From CAZUZS01 sp964624795 (GTDB taxonomy: Bacteria; Calditrichota; Calditrichia; RBG-13-44-9): a DNA stretch of 5,201 nucleotides. The notes beneath the pieces are model-generated. The model searched no databases. It was not told where the DNA came from and saw nothing but the letters and a program-made list of their open reading frames with translations. The position numbers and the translations under genes are program-made. The stretch is from assembly GCA_964624795.1 (NCBI GenBank), contig CAZUZS010000152.1, positions 1 through 5,201 on the forward strand. The letters are read 5' to 3'. This document shows, piece after piece, positions 1 to 5,127 of the stretch; positions within the stretch are counted from its first letter, which is position 1; each line of letters begins with the position of its first letter.

Positions 1-667
1 GGTCCGGTTCGCCGTTCGGCCCTTCCGGGTTCACGTAGATCAGGCCCATCTGCACCGCGGCAAGAGGATTCTCCAGTTGCCGGTCACCGGAATAGCGTTT
101 GTCGCCAAGCCACTCGCTCTCGGTTCCCCAGTAAACGTCTTCTTCCGGCTCCCAGATATCCTCACGCCCGCCGCCGTAACCAAAAGTCTTGAATCCCATC
201 GACTCCATTGCGCAGTTGCCGGCGAGGACCATCAGGTCGGCCCAGGAGATTTTCCTGCCGTATTTCTTCTTGATCGGCCAGAGCAGTCGGCGCGCCTTGT
301 CCAGGTTCACGTTGTCCGGCCAACTGTTGAGCGGTGCAAAGCGCTGGTTGCCGGAGCCGGCGCCCCCGCGACCGTCGCCAATGCGGTAAGTGCCTGCACT
401 GTGCCACGCCATCCGGATGAAAAGCCCCCCGTAGTGACCGTAATCGGCCGGCCACCAGTCCTGTGAGTCTGTCATCAGCGCATAGAGGTCTTTCTTCAAT
501 GCCGCGAAGTCGAGTTTCTTGAATTCATCGGCGTAGTTGAATTTCGCGCCCAGCGGATTGGACAGGCCGGAATGCTGGTGCAGAATCTTCAGATTCAACT
601 GGTTCGGCCACCAATCCCGGTTCGATGTACCTCGGCCTGTTGCCGGGCCCTTGCTATCTTTATTCAT
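1..667 (-). CDS. katG: Catalase-peroxidase KatG, N-terminal 222 residues (runs off the left edge)
   Basis: Bifunctional haem enzyme that breaks down hydrogen peroxide and also acts as a peroxidase; normally cytoplasmic and about 720-740 residues, so roughly the first 30% is present. The frame is open from the ATG at 667 to the window edge. Seen in the translation: RDWWPNQLNL near residue 17, then the distal haem pocket IRMAWHSAGTYRI (residues 84-96) with catalytic Arg85, Trp88 and His89, followed by DGRGGAG, QRFAPLNSWPDN, LSWADL-like SWADLMVLAGNCA and MGFKTFGYGGGR, and finally ENPLAAVQMGLIYVNPEGPNG. Tyr211 in that last block is the tyrosine that, with Trp88 and a later Met, forms the Met-Tyr-Trp cross-link needed for catalase activity in this family. 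The proximal His and the cross-link Met fall outside the window. A strong ribosome site sits 7 nt before the start. No signal peptide is seen. The gene is followed at its 5' side by AT-rich DNA and appears to be transcribed alone. Confidence 0.97.
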   Translation of the reverse strand, partial: MNKDSKGPATGRGTSNRDWWPNQLNLKILHQHSGLSNPLGAKFNYADEFKKLDFAALKKDLYALMTDSQDWWPADYGHYGGLFIRMAWHSAGTYRIGDGRGGAGSGNQRFAPLNSWPDNVNLDKARRLLWPIKKKYGRKISWADLMVLAGNCAMESMGFKTFGYGGGREDIWEPEEDVYWGTESEWLGDKRYSGDRQLENPLAAVQMGLIYVNPEGPNGEPD

Positions 668-674
668 GATATTT

Positions 675-682
675 ACTCCTTT
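675..682 (-). promoter_or_regulatory. Ribosome binding site of katG
   Basis: On the minus strand this reads AAAGGAGT, 7 nt before the ATG at 667. It fixes the katG start. The NTF2-like gene has a very similar start region (AAGGAGTA, then ATC just before the ATG). Confidence 0.85.
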
Positions 683-810
683 CGTTGTGTGAATTGTTGA
701 ATATTACTACTATGAAAAATCGAATTTAGGTCCCACGATAAACTAAGGAATACAATAAATGATAGCAAATGGAAAGTGGGGGGTGCTTTTTGATTTGAAA
801 TTAAAAACGT

Positions 811-846
811 AAATATTTAAATATTTTTTCTGAAGAAGAAAATATT
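811..846. repeat. AT palindrome and overlapping AT-rich inverted repeat
   Basis: Positions 811-826 read AAATATTTAAATATTT, a perfect 16-bp palindrome. Positions 820-846 form a second inverted repeat: AATATTTT at the left pairs with AAAATATT at the right, extended by a G-T and a T-A pair, around a loop of about 7 nt. It lies about 145-180 bp upstream of the katG start. It may be an upstream AT-rich element, a regulator site, or simply chance in AT-rich DNA. Confidence 0.5.
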
Positions 847-890
847 TTCACCGCGGCCGGTAAGTTCTTTTTGGGCAAAAAAGCCCGTTG

Positions 891-1103
891 CTACCTAAGA
901 TGAGCGTAATTTCGAAAAGAGCGGTCAGATGTTGCCGAGACAGCCGCGTCGCGATGAGACCAATGCCTTGAAATATCCTCGCTCGGTACATCTCAAATTT
1001 TTCAAAGCAGGTACTTAACCGGAGTATCCACCGGAATTTGGTTACCGCGAAATCTGTAAATGATCTTAAAGCCGAACTTGCGGCAAATAAACACGCCGGT
1101 CAC
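891..1103 (-). pseudogene. Decayed small zinc-ribbon-like gene with two in-frame TGA stops
   Basis: Read in one frame from GTG at 1103, the first 33 codons give a protein-like sequence that includes ICRKFGFKIIYRF followed by RGNQIPVDTPVKYLL, then TGA (1002-1004), two codons, TGA (993-995), and in the same frame DVPSEDISRHWSHRDAA and TSDRSFRNYAH to a TAG at 891. This follows the order of short bacterial zinc-ribbon proteins as I recall them: a CxxCG start, I-x-F, G-x-x-(I/M)PVD-x-P-V near the middle, and an SHxATC-x-x-A...FR end. Here the second Cys of the first pair is Phe and the Cys of the end motif is missing, so the metal site is broken as well as the frame. No ribosome site precedes the GTG, and the start lies inside an inverted repeat (1091-1129). 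The first 33 codons alone could be a small ORF. The family match is from memory and is inference. Confidence 0.35.
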
Positions 1104-1129
1104 TTACTGCAGCGAAGCGGCCGGCGTGT
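1091..1129 (-). terminator. Hairpin, possible terminator of the NTF2-like gene
   Basis: ACACGCCGG (1091-1099) pairs perfectly with CCGGCGTGT (1121-1129), extended inward by a G-T and a C-G pair, leaving a 17-nt loop. It lies about 50 bp after the stop of the NTF2-like gene. On the minus strand it is followed by TTATTTG, a weak T tract, so it could be a factor-independent terminator. The loop is longer than usual, and the repeat overlaps the start of the decayed ORF. Confidence 0.45.
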
Positions 1130-1177
1130 ATGGTGATTTTTAGCGCCCCTGTCTAAACAGCGGATCAGCTATTTTGC

Positions 1178-1612
1178 CTATTTTCCAGACGGGGCCAACC
1201 GGCTGAGAACATCCACCATCGGCTGAGCGACATCGGTGTGGTGATGGACTATCTTCCACGCCCCGGCTTCCTGATGATAGATGTTGGTGACGCGAATATC
1301 CCCTGCCACTTTCTGTCCCGCGAGATTAAACTGGGCATGCTCCACGCCAACTTCGTATGCTACATCCCCAAAGACACGGATGAGTTGATCCTTGATCTCA
1401 ATTTTGCCCTCCGAGGCTATTTCGGCAACTTTTGCGAATGACGATCTGACGGCATTCCAACCCATTTCCCGGCCACCGATTGGATGCATTGCGGTGACGG
1501 ATTCATTTTGCGGCCAGATATCGGCCATGGATCGAGAGTCACCATTTGCCATGCTGTTCAGCGCAGCGTAGAATTTATTTGATGCCTGACGGACTTCATT
1601 TTCTGCTGACAT
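1178..1612 (-). CDS. NTF2/SnoaL-fold family protein (DUF4440-like), function unknown
   Basis: A 144-residue protein with the pattern of small NTF2-like (SnoaL/YybH-type) cone-shaped proteins. An N-terminal helix region (residues 2-25, VRQASNKFYAALNSMANGD) is followed by SVTAMHPIGGREMGWNAVRSSF (residues 38-59, read as two blocks SVTAMHPIGG and GWNAVRSSF), then strands such as LIRVFGDVAYEVGVEH and a closing strand RVTNIYHQEAGAWKIVHHH with D127. Members include enzymes, binding domains and proteins of unknown role, and the sequence does not say which applies. No signal peptide or membrane segment is seen, so it should be cytoplasmic. The frame stays open upstream to a GTG at 1705, but the ATG at 1612 is chosen because AAGGAG sits 8 nt before it and the upstream part is unlike the family. 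It may be transcribed from the promoter at 1827-1855. Length is normal for the family. Confidence 0.87.
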   Translation of the reverse strand: MSAENEVRQASNKFYAALNSMANGDSRSMADIWPQNESVTAMHPIGGREMGWNAVRSSFAKVAEIASEGKIEIKDQLIRVFGDVAYEVGVEHAQFNLAGQKVAGDIRVTNIYHQEAGAWKIVHHHTDVAQPMVDVLSRLAPSGK

Positions 1613-1618
1613 GATGTA

Positions 1619-1626
1619 TACTCCTT
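1619..1626 (-). promoter_or_regulatory. Ribosome binding site of the NTF2-like gene (decides the start)
   Basis: On the minus strand this reads AAGGAGTA. Its AAGGAG core ends 8 nt before the ATG at 1612, which marks that ATG as the start over the GTG at 1705, where GGGAGG abuts the start codon with no proper spacing. Confidence 0.8.
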
Positions 1627-1647
1627 CTGCTAATGTCTTATGATGGT

Positions 1648-1803
1648 TTACGGTGCGACCTGCAACGAAACGCACCAACAGTTGATGAGCGTGAATCGCC
1701 GACACCTCCCGGCAAGTTTTATCCGGATTTCGTTTAATGACCAGCGTGTCCGCGAAAGCTTCCCAGCCATATCAACGACGCGCTCTTCAGTGGAGGTGCC
1801 CAT
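1648..1803 (-). CDS. Candidate 51-codon leader ORF upstream of the NTF2-like gene
   Basis: ATG at 1803 to TAA at 1648-1650, 35 bp before the start of the NTF2-like gene. AAGGA (1811-1815) sits 7 nt before the ATG, and a good promoter sits just upstream, so the predicted mRNA would begin about 17 nt before this ATG. The first half (GTSTEERVVDMAGKLSRTRW and SLNEIRIKLAG) is charged, helix-prone and protein-like. The second half (RCRRFTLINCWCVSLQVAP) looks like out-of-frame translation. I do not recognise it. It may be a real small protein, a leader peptide that affects translation of the next gene, a gene with a shifted frame near codon 32, or chance. Confidence 0.27.
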   Translation of the reverse strand: MGTSTEERVVDMAGKLSRTRWSLNEIRIKLAGRCRRFTLINCWCVSLQVAP

Positions 1804-1826
1804 TCTCTGATCCTTTCGCGGATATT

Positions 1827-1855
1827 ATTGTAGAGGGTAACCCCAGCAAGATCAA
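1827..1855 (-). promoter_or_regulatory. Sigma-70-like promoter ahead of the NTF2-like gene
   Basis: On the minus strand, TTGATC (1850-1855) is separated by exactly 17 nt from TACAAT (1827-1832), 4 of 6 and 5 of 6 matches to the sigma-70 consensus. The start of transcription would be near 1820, giving a leader of about 200 nt to the NTF2-like ATG or about 17 nt to the small ORF at 1803. The spacer contains GGG-TTA-CCC, a small inverted repeat. Confidence 0.5.
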
Positions 1856-1884
1856 AAAGTTTCATGTTTGCGGGGCGAGATCAA
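1846..1884 (-). repeat. Direct repeat GCRAGATCAA overlapping the -35 box
   Basis: GCAAGATCAA (1846-1855, plus strand) and GCGAGATCAA (1875-1884) match at 9 of 10 positions, 29 bp start to start, close to three helical turns. The first copy covers the -35 hexamer of the predicted promoter, so the pair could be an operator or an activator site. Confidence 0.35.
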
Positions 1885-2056
1885 GCCAGTCACCGGACCG
1901 GTCACGACGCGGATGCAGCTGCCACGGATATAGGAAGAGTGCCGCAGAAATGCAGGTAAAATTGTTGCGATGGTTACCTTTATTGAATTTGAATGATTCC
2001 CGATTTGAAAAGTCGGTCGGTCATTATTTTCGGGAGCTTACGGGTGGGCGGTTATT
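1861..2056. other. Non-coding stretch between the permease stop and the NTF2-like promoter
   Basis: No gene is supported on either strand. Positions 2000-2016 form a short hairpin (CCGATTT / AAAGTCGG with one G-T pair when read on the plus strand), nested in TCCCGA (1998-2003) and TCGGGA (2030-2035). On the minus strand it is not followed by a T tract, so it is not a clear terminator for the permease gene. ACCGG-A-CCGGT at 1892-1902 is a small palindrome. Confidence 0.45.
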
Positions 2057-3163
2057 CTAATACCACTTGTAAATCCGGAGCCCGATGAGAAAAGTGACAA
2101 TTCCCACACCGGTGAGGGCAACAATCTCGACCACCAGTTGCGATAATCCGACGCCCTCGATGAAAATGCTGCGAATACCGTCAGCTAACATGGTGAGCGG
2201 CAGTGCCTGGATAAATGGGATGGTTGCTTGCGGGAAATTGTGGTAACTGAAGAAAACCCCGGAGAGCACCATCATGGGCATCACCACCGCGTTGATCAGA
2301 CCGTTACCGATCTCGGTTTTGGAGGTTCGGGCGGAAATCAGAATAGAAATCCCGGTAAATGCGAGGACCCCGGCCAGGAAAATCAGCGCCAGTGCCAAAA
2401 TGCTACCCTCGATGGTAATATCGAAATAGAAATGTGCGAAGAGATACAGAAGAACCGCCTCCAGGGTGGTCAGAATAATGCGCGCCAGAAATTGGGAAAT
2501 AAGGAAGCTGGACCGTTTCATTGGCGTGGCAATCAGCCGGCGCAGCAGCTTTTTGGAGCGCTTTTCGATGAGCGAATAGCTGATGCCCCACATGGTGCTC
2601 ATCATCAGACCCATGGCAATCAGCCCCGGAATCAGAAAGTCGATGTAGCGGGTGCCCTTCTGCGTCATGGGAACAATCTCCGCCGAACTCTCCACCAACG
2701 AATCATGTTTGATGGCGGCCGCCAATTGCAGGTAAGTTAACTGCGCATCGCTGTTGGCGGGATCGAAGTGGTAAACGAGAGAGCCATCTTCTTCGGTTAA
2801 AATGACCGGAACCGTACCGCGTTTCAACAAAAGCACCGCGTTATCCCAACTGGTGAGGAGAAAATGATAGCGGATCGTTCCCAACTCTCCCTCGCTGACC
2901 GTTTTGTCCAGTTCTATTTCCCCGCTTTTCCTGGTGTGAACCGTCTTCCTGGCATCCCGGAGAAAATTCTGCAGGGGTGCGCTTGGATGGGCTTTGCTTT
3001 CCACCACCGCGATATTTTTGCTCAGCTCGCTTTTGCTTGAAAAAGCGATTCCCAGTCCCCAAGCGATCAGAATCGGAAATATGATGGACCAGAAGATAAT
3101 CCCAGGTTCACGGTAATATTCCTTGAATTGTATCAAAATAAGCTGAAATAAAGGTCTGTTCAT
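2057..3163 (-). CDS. ABC-2 type transporter permease (exporter subunit)
   Basis: Membrane subunit of an ABC exporter, 368 residues, in the inner membrane. It has the ABC-2 layout with one N-terminal span (about 21-41), a large extracytoplasmic domain (about 42-172), then five spans near 176-198, 220-246, 253-278, 286-307 and 341-364. Family hallmarks are the N-terminal FKEYYREPGIIFWSIIFPI, the block YSLIEKRSKKLLRRLIATPM just after the second span, and the late motif MVLSGVFFSYHNFPQ followed by PFIQALPLTMLADGIRSIF. These are typical of drug, polysaccharide or lipid exporters; the substrate cannot be told from sequence. The ATG at 3163 lies 22 bp after the ATPase stop, so the two are one operon and presumably one complex (a dimer of each). 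The ribosome site is weak (AAGAAAA-type, AT-rich), suggesting translation partly coupled to the ATPase gene. The stop is TAG. The frame is intact and the length is normal. Confidence 0.95.
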   Translation of the reverse strand: MNRPLFQLILIQFKEYYREPGIIFWSIIFPILIAWGLGIAFSSKSELSKNIAVVESKAHPSAPLQNFLRDARKTVHTRKSGEIELDKTVSEGELGTIRYHFLLTSWDNAVLLLKRGTVPVILTEEDGSLVYHFDPANSDAQLTYLQLAAAIKHDSLVESSAEIVPMTQKGTRYIDFLIPGLIAMGLMMSTMWGISYSLIEKRSKKLLRRLIATPMKRSSFLISQFLARIILTTLEAVLLYLFAHFYFDITIEGSILALALIFLAGVLAFTGISILISARTSKTEIGNGLINAVVMPMMVLSGVFFSYHNFPQATIPFIQALPLTMLADGIRSIFIEGVGLSQLVVEIVALTGVGIVTFLIGLRIYKWY

Positions 3164-3185
3164 TTTTAATTTTCTTAAGATTTTC

Positions 3186-4154
3186 TTACGGATTAAGGTG
3201 TCTGCCGGTCATTGAAATAAACAGGTCGTCCAGCGTCATTTTGCGGCATTCCAGCGTCCGCAAATGAACATGCTGCTGCATTATTTTCTCCATCACCGAG
3301 GGCAAATTGTCCGCAATGTTATTGACAACAATTTGACCTTTCGCTGTTTTTTCATCCCAGGTATATTCCTGAATGCCCGCCAGTCCCGCCAAGTTCGGCG
3401 GGTGATTATTTCCATTGACGGTAAACTCGATGAGCTGGCTGCTGTCCTGGTTGGAGATCAGCTCATCCAGCGTTCCCTGCGAGATAATTTTCCCATTATC
3501 CATGATGATAATACGGTCGCACAACTGCTCCGCTTCTTCCATGTAATGGGTAGTGAGGATGAGAGAGGTATTGCTTTCCCGCTTTAATTTAAGAAGGATG
3601 TTCCAGATTTCCCTCCGCGCGGTGGGATCCAAGCCGGTGGTTGGCTCGTCCAGGAGCAGGATTTGGGCATTGTTGAGCAGCGCAATCCCCAATGCGAGAC
3701 GCTGTTTCTGCCCGCCCGAAAGGTGAACAATATAGACATTTTTTTTCTCTTGCAGGTTCACCAATTCAAGAATAGTGTCGATCCTTTCTCCCGGAAGACC
3801 GTAAAAACTTGCGAAAAGCCGGAGCGTTTCGAAAACTGTCAGTTTTTCAAAAAAGAAGGTTTCCTGCAGTGAAATGCCCAAAATGCGCCGCAGCTCGTCT
3901 TCGTGTCCTTTCCACGGCTTTCCCTGAATGAGAATTTCGCCGGAATCCTGGCGCTGGATGCCCTCGATCATCTCCACCATAGTGGTTTTGCCGGCGCCGT
4001 TGGGACCAAGCAGTGCGACAAACTCCCCTTTTTTTATTTGCAGGTCGATGCCGTCCACCGCTTTCACATCCTTGAAATATTTACGCACTCCGCTAACCGC
4101 AACATCAATTACCTGGCTGCTCGCAACAGGTACATTTTCCCGATTCGTGCTCAT
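3186..4154 (-). CDS. ABC transporter ATP-binding protein (exporter ATPase)
   Basis: Cytoplasmic ATPase that powers the permease encoded next. Numbered from the ATG at 4154 (322 residues), all motifs are intact: Walker A GPNGAGKTT (50-58), Q-loop Gln97 (ISLQE), signature LSGGQKQR (145-152), Walker B ILLLDEP (165-171), D-loop TGLD (173-176) and switch His203 (LTTHYMEEAE). The GPNGAGKTT, TTGLDP and THYMEEAE forms are those of the CcmA/DrrA-like exporter group. Beyond residue 235 is a C-terminal extension of about 85 residues ending LTLDDLF-like (TLDDLFISMTGR), as in ATPases with a DUF4162-like tail. A GTG at 4163 in the same frame would add three residues (giving 325). Neither start has a strong ribosome site; GTGGATCGG before the ATG is the better one. 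TATGAT at 4188-4193 (minus strand) could be a -10 box, but I see no good -35 box. The permease gene follows after 22 bp. Confidence 0.96.
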   Translation of the reverse strand: MSTNRENVPVASSQVIDVAVSGVRKYFKDVKAVDGIDLQIKKGEFVALLGPNGAGKTTMVEMIEGIQRQDSGEILIQGKPWKGHEDELRRILGISLQETFFFEKLTVFETLRLFASFYGLPGERIDTILELVNLQEKKNVYIVHLSGGQKQRLALGIALLNNAQILLLDEPTTGLDPTARREIWNILLKLKRESNTSLILTTHYMEEAEQLCDRIIIMDNGKIISQGTLDELISNQDSSQLIEFTVNGNNHPPNLAGLAGIQEYTWDEKTAKGQIVVNNIADNLPSVMEKIMQQHVHLRTLECRKMTLDDLFISMTGRHLNP

Positions 4155-4237
4155 CCGATCCACGTCATCATTTAAATTTCAACTCACATCATATTCAGCT
4201 TAATAATTTTTGTTCCACCTCACGAATACCTGCTGCG

Positions 4238-4252
4238 GGCGATTCCATCGCC
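4238..4252 (-). other. Tight intergenic hairpin between the DUF1579-like gene and the ABC operon
   Basis: GGCGAT-TCC-ATCGCC is a perfect 6-bp stem with a 3-nt loop, starting 6 bp after the TAA of the DUF1579-like gene. No T tract follows it on the minus strand, so it is not a standard terminator. It may protect the upstream mRNA end, mark a processing site, or partly separate expression of the two units. Confidence 0.4.
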
Positions 4253-4258
4253 GGCCGC

Positions 4259-4801
4259 TTATTTGAACACTACCTTTGCGGTTGGATCCTCCACGTAATA
4301 AAATGCATGACCCGGCACCCATTCGCCGTTTTTCAGGTAGCGGGAGGAGCTGTGCAGCCGGCCGTCCGGTAAAAATTCGGCAGTCGACTCCACCTCAGTA
4401 ATGCCATTTTCATTGCCGGTCACATATTCGTGGCTTATGAATTTCTGTCCCTCAATGGTCATGGTGCCGTGAGTGTTGAAACCGGCGGTCGTGAAATAGT
4501 AATATTCCAGCGTTTTCTTTTCCTTGTTCCAGTAAAGAATGGATTCACCGCCATATTCCCCGTCGTTGATGGAGTGCAGAATACGGATCGCCTTTCCATT
4601 CAGCGCCCGTTCCCAGTGAGACACGTCCTGCATGGTTTTGCCCGGTTGCGGGTTCTCAGGCGTTCCCCGCCAGGTTTTGCCCAGGTAGGGCTGAAGTGGC
4701 CTTAGCGGTGCAATGAGGGTGTCTTGGGCAGAAACAATACAGAATAACCCACTTAAGATCAGAACAGTGGAAATCGTAACCCATCTATTTTTAAAATCCA
4801 T
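4259..4801 (-). CDS. Secreted DUF1579-like beta-barrel protein, function unknown
   Basis: A 180-residue protein with an N-terminal signal peptide: MDFKNRWV, a hydrophobic core (about 8-23, ISTVLILSGLFCIV) and a likely cleavage after Ala25 (VSA-QD), so it should be periplasmic or outside the cell. It lacks a lipobox Cys at the cleavage site. The mature part has alternating strands with an LGKTWRGTP motif at 40-48 (the G-x-W-x-G start common to lipocalin-like and DUF1579-type barrels), then VSHWERALNGKAIRI, GEYGGESILYWN, LEYYYFTTAGF and a final stretch VPGHAFYYV. This fits a small beta-barrel that may bind a ligand, but I would not assign one. The start is well set: GGAGG lies 6 nt before the ATG at 4801. 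The gene ends about 100 bp before the ABC ATPase gene on the same strand, with a hairpin between, so co-transcription is possible but not shown. The closest family assignment is a judgement from pattern. Confidence 0.88.
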   Translation of the reverse strand: MDFKNRWVTISTVLILSGLFCIVSAQDTLIAPLRPLQPYLGKTWRGTPENPQPGKTMQDVSHWERALNGKAIRILHSINDGEYGGESILYWNKEKKTLEYYYFTTAGFNTHGTMTIEGQKFISHEYVTGNENGITEVESTAEFLPDGRLHSSSRYLKNGEWVPGHAFYYVEDPTAKVVFK

Positions 4802-4807
4802 AATCGT

Positions 4808-4812
4808 CCTCC
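4808..4812 (-). promoter_or_regulatory. Ribosome binding site of the DUF1579-like gene
   Basis: On the minus strand this reads GGAGG, 6 nt before the ATG at 4801, the strongest site in the window. Confidence 0.8.
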
Positions 4813-4845
4813 ATTTTGTTTAATGCTTTGGCTTTGTCTATTATC

Positions 4846-4888
4846 TTACAGCGCAGGCTATTTTGTAAGTCGCCTGCAAGTAAAGGCG
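4846..4888 (-). repeat. Overlapping inverted repeats in the promoter region of the DUF1579-like gene
   Basis: Three inverted repeats interlock: TTACA (4846-4850) with TGTAA (4864-4868), GCAGGC (4853-4858) with GCCTGC (4872-4877), and CGCCT (4871-4875) with AGGCG (4884-4888). They cannot all form at once. The region lies 45-90 bp upstream of the start. Within it, on the minus strand, TTACAA followed 17 nt later by GATAAT is a possible but weak promoter. The repeats could be an operator or alternative RNA structures. Confidence 0.3.
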
Positions 4889-4952
4889 AATCAATATAGT
4901 AAGAAAGCCTGGATGTGGCAAAATTATTTTGCGTGTTAAAAATGCATGGTGC

Positions 4953-4988
4953 CTGGCATTCGGGGCATGAGGCAAGGGCGGATGCCAG
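4953..4988 (-). terminator. Hairpin, possible end of the upstream transcript
   Basis: CTGGCATTCG (4953-4962) pairs with CGGATGCCAG (4979-4988) over 10 bp with one G-T pair, around a 16-nt loop. On the minus strand a run of five T comes about 10 nt after the stem, too far for a textbook terminator. It lies about 140 bp after the stop of the gene at the right edge. Confidence 0.3.
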
Positions 4989-5127
4989 AGTGGCCAGGAT
5001 GGTTAAAAATCCGAATTGTCTGCTGTCCGATATCTCCTGTTACCAGCGATGGATAAAGAACCTTTGTTAATTGGTCATTGATCATTATTCCCTTATTCCA
5101 CCTAATCCGCTAACTGCAACGTCCCTG

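Larger units (their letters stand above)
668..890 (-). other. AT-rich non-coding region upstream of katG
   Basis: About 220 bp without a credible gene on either strand, much richer in A and T than the flanking genes. It should contain the katG promoter. I could not choose a convincing -35/-10 pair: TTGCTA (minus strand) followed 17 nt later by TAGTTT is the best and is poor. A perfect AT palindrome and an overlapping AT-rich hairpin lie at 811-846, and a short GGGC-A6-GCCC hairpin lies at 873-886. A sequence near 697-711 loosely resembles a PerR/Fur box, but not enough to call it. Confidence 0.5.
4802..5127. other. Non-coding region with hairpins between two minus-strand genes
   Basis: About 326 bp with no supported gene. 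It holds the ribosome site and likely promoter of the DUF1579-like gene, a 10-bp hairpin (4953-4988), and a degenerate run TTAATTGGTCATTGATCATT near 5068-5087 of a kind often seen in environmental genomes as TCATTGG-like repeats. On the minus strand a frame from about 5033 to 4791 is open and starts with a hydrophobic, signal-like stretch, but it has no start codon. Confidence 0.5.

Noticed and set aside
697..711. PerR/Fur-like box near the katG start
   Set aside because: Only about 9 of 14 positions match on the minus strand in AT-rich DNA, which is not above chance.
848..991. 47-codon minus-strand ORF overlapping the decayed gene
   Set aside because: No properly spaced ribosome site, no recognisable motif, and its end runs into the AT-rich repeat.
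993..1004. Reading the two TGA codons as amino acids (recoded TGA)
   Set aside because: The visible genes end in TAA or TAG, so TGA as a stop is not tested here, but Trp is encoded by TGG throughout and no long gene contains an internal TGA. A pseudogene is the simpler reading.
1613..1705. N-terminal extension of the NTF2-like protein to the GTG at 1705
   Set aside because: The added residues are unlike the family, and the AAGGAG site clearly serves the ATG at 1612.
1737..2060. 107-codon plus-strand ORF in the gap after the permease gene
   Set aside because: No ribosome site, unlikely residue make-up, opposite strand to every real gene, and it overlaps the permease stop.
2228..2740. 170-codon plus-strand ORF inside the permease gene
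   Set aside because: It is the complement of a well-supported membrane protein gene, and its His/Gln/Asn-rich make-up is typical of an antisense reading.
4791..5033. Open minus-strand frame with a signal-peptide-like start (FGFLTILATLASALAS) after an AGGAG sequence
   Set aside because: No ATG, GTG or TTG follows the AGGAG at a usable distance, and the frame runs into the start of the DUF1579-like gene. It is probably chance or a dead remnant.
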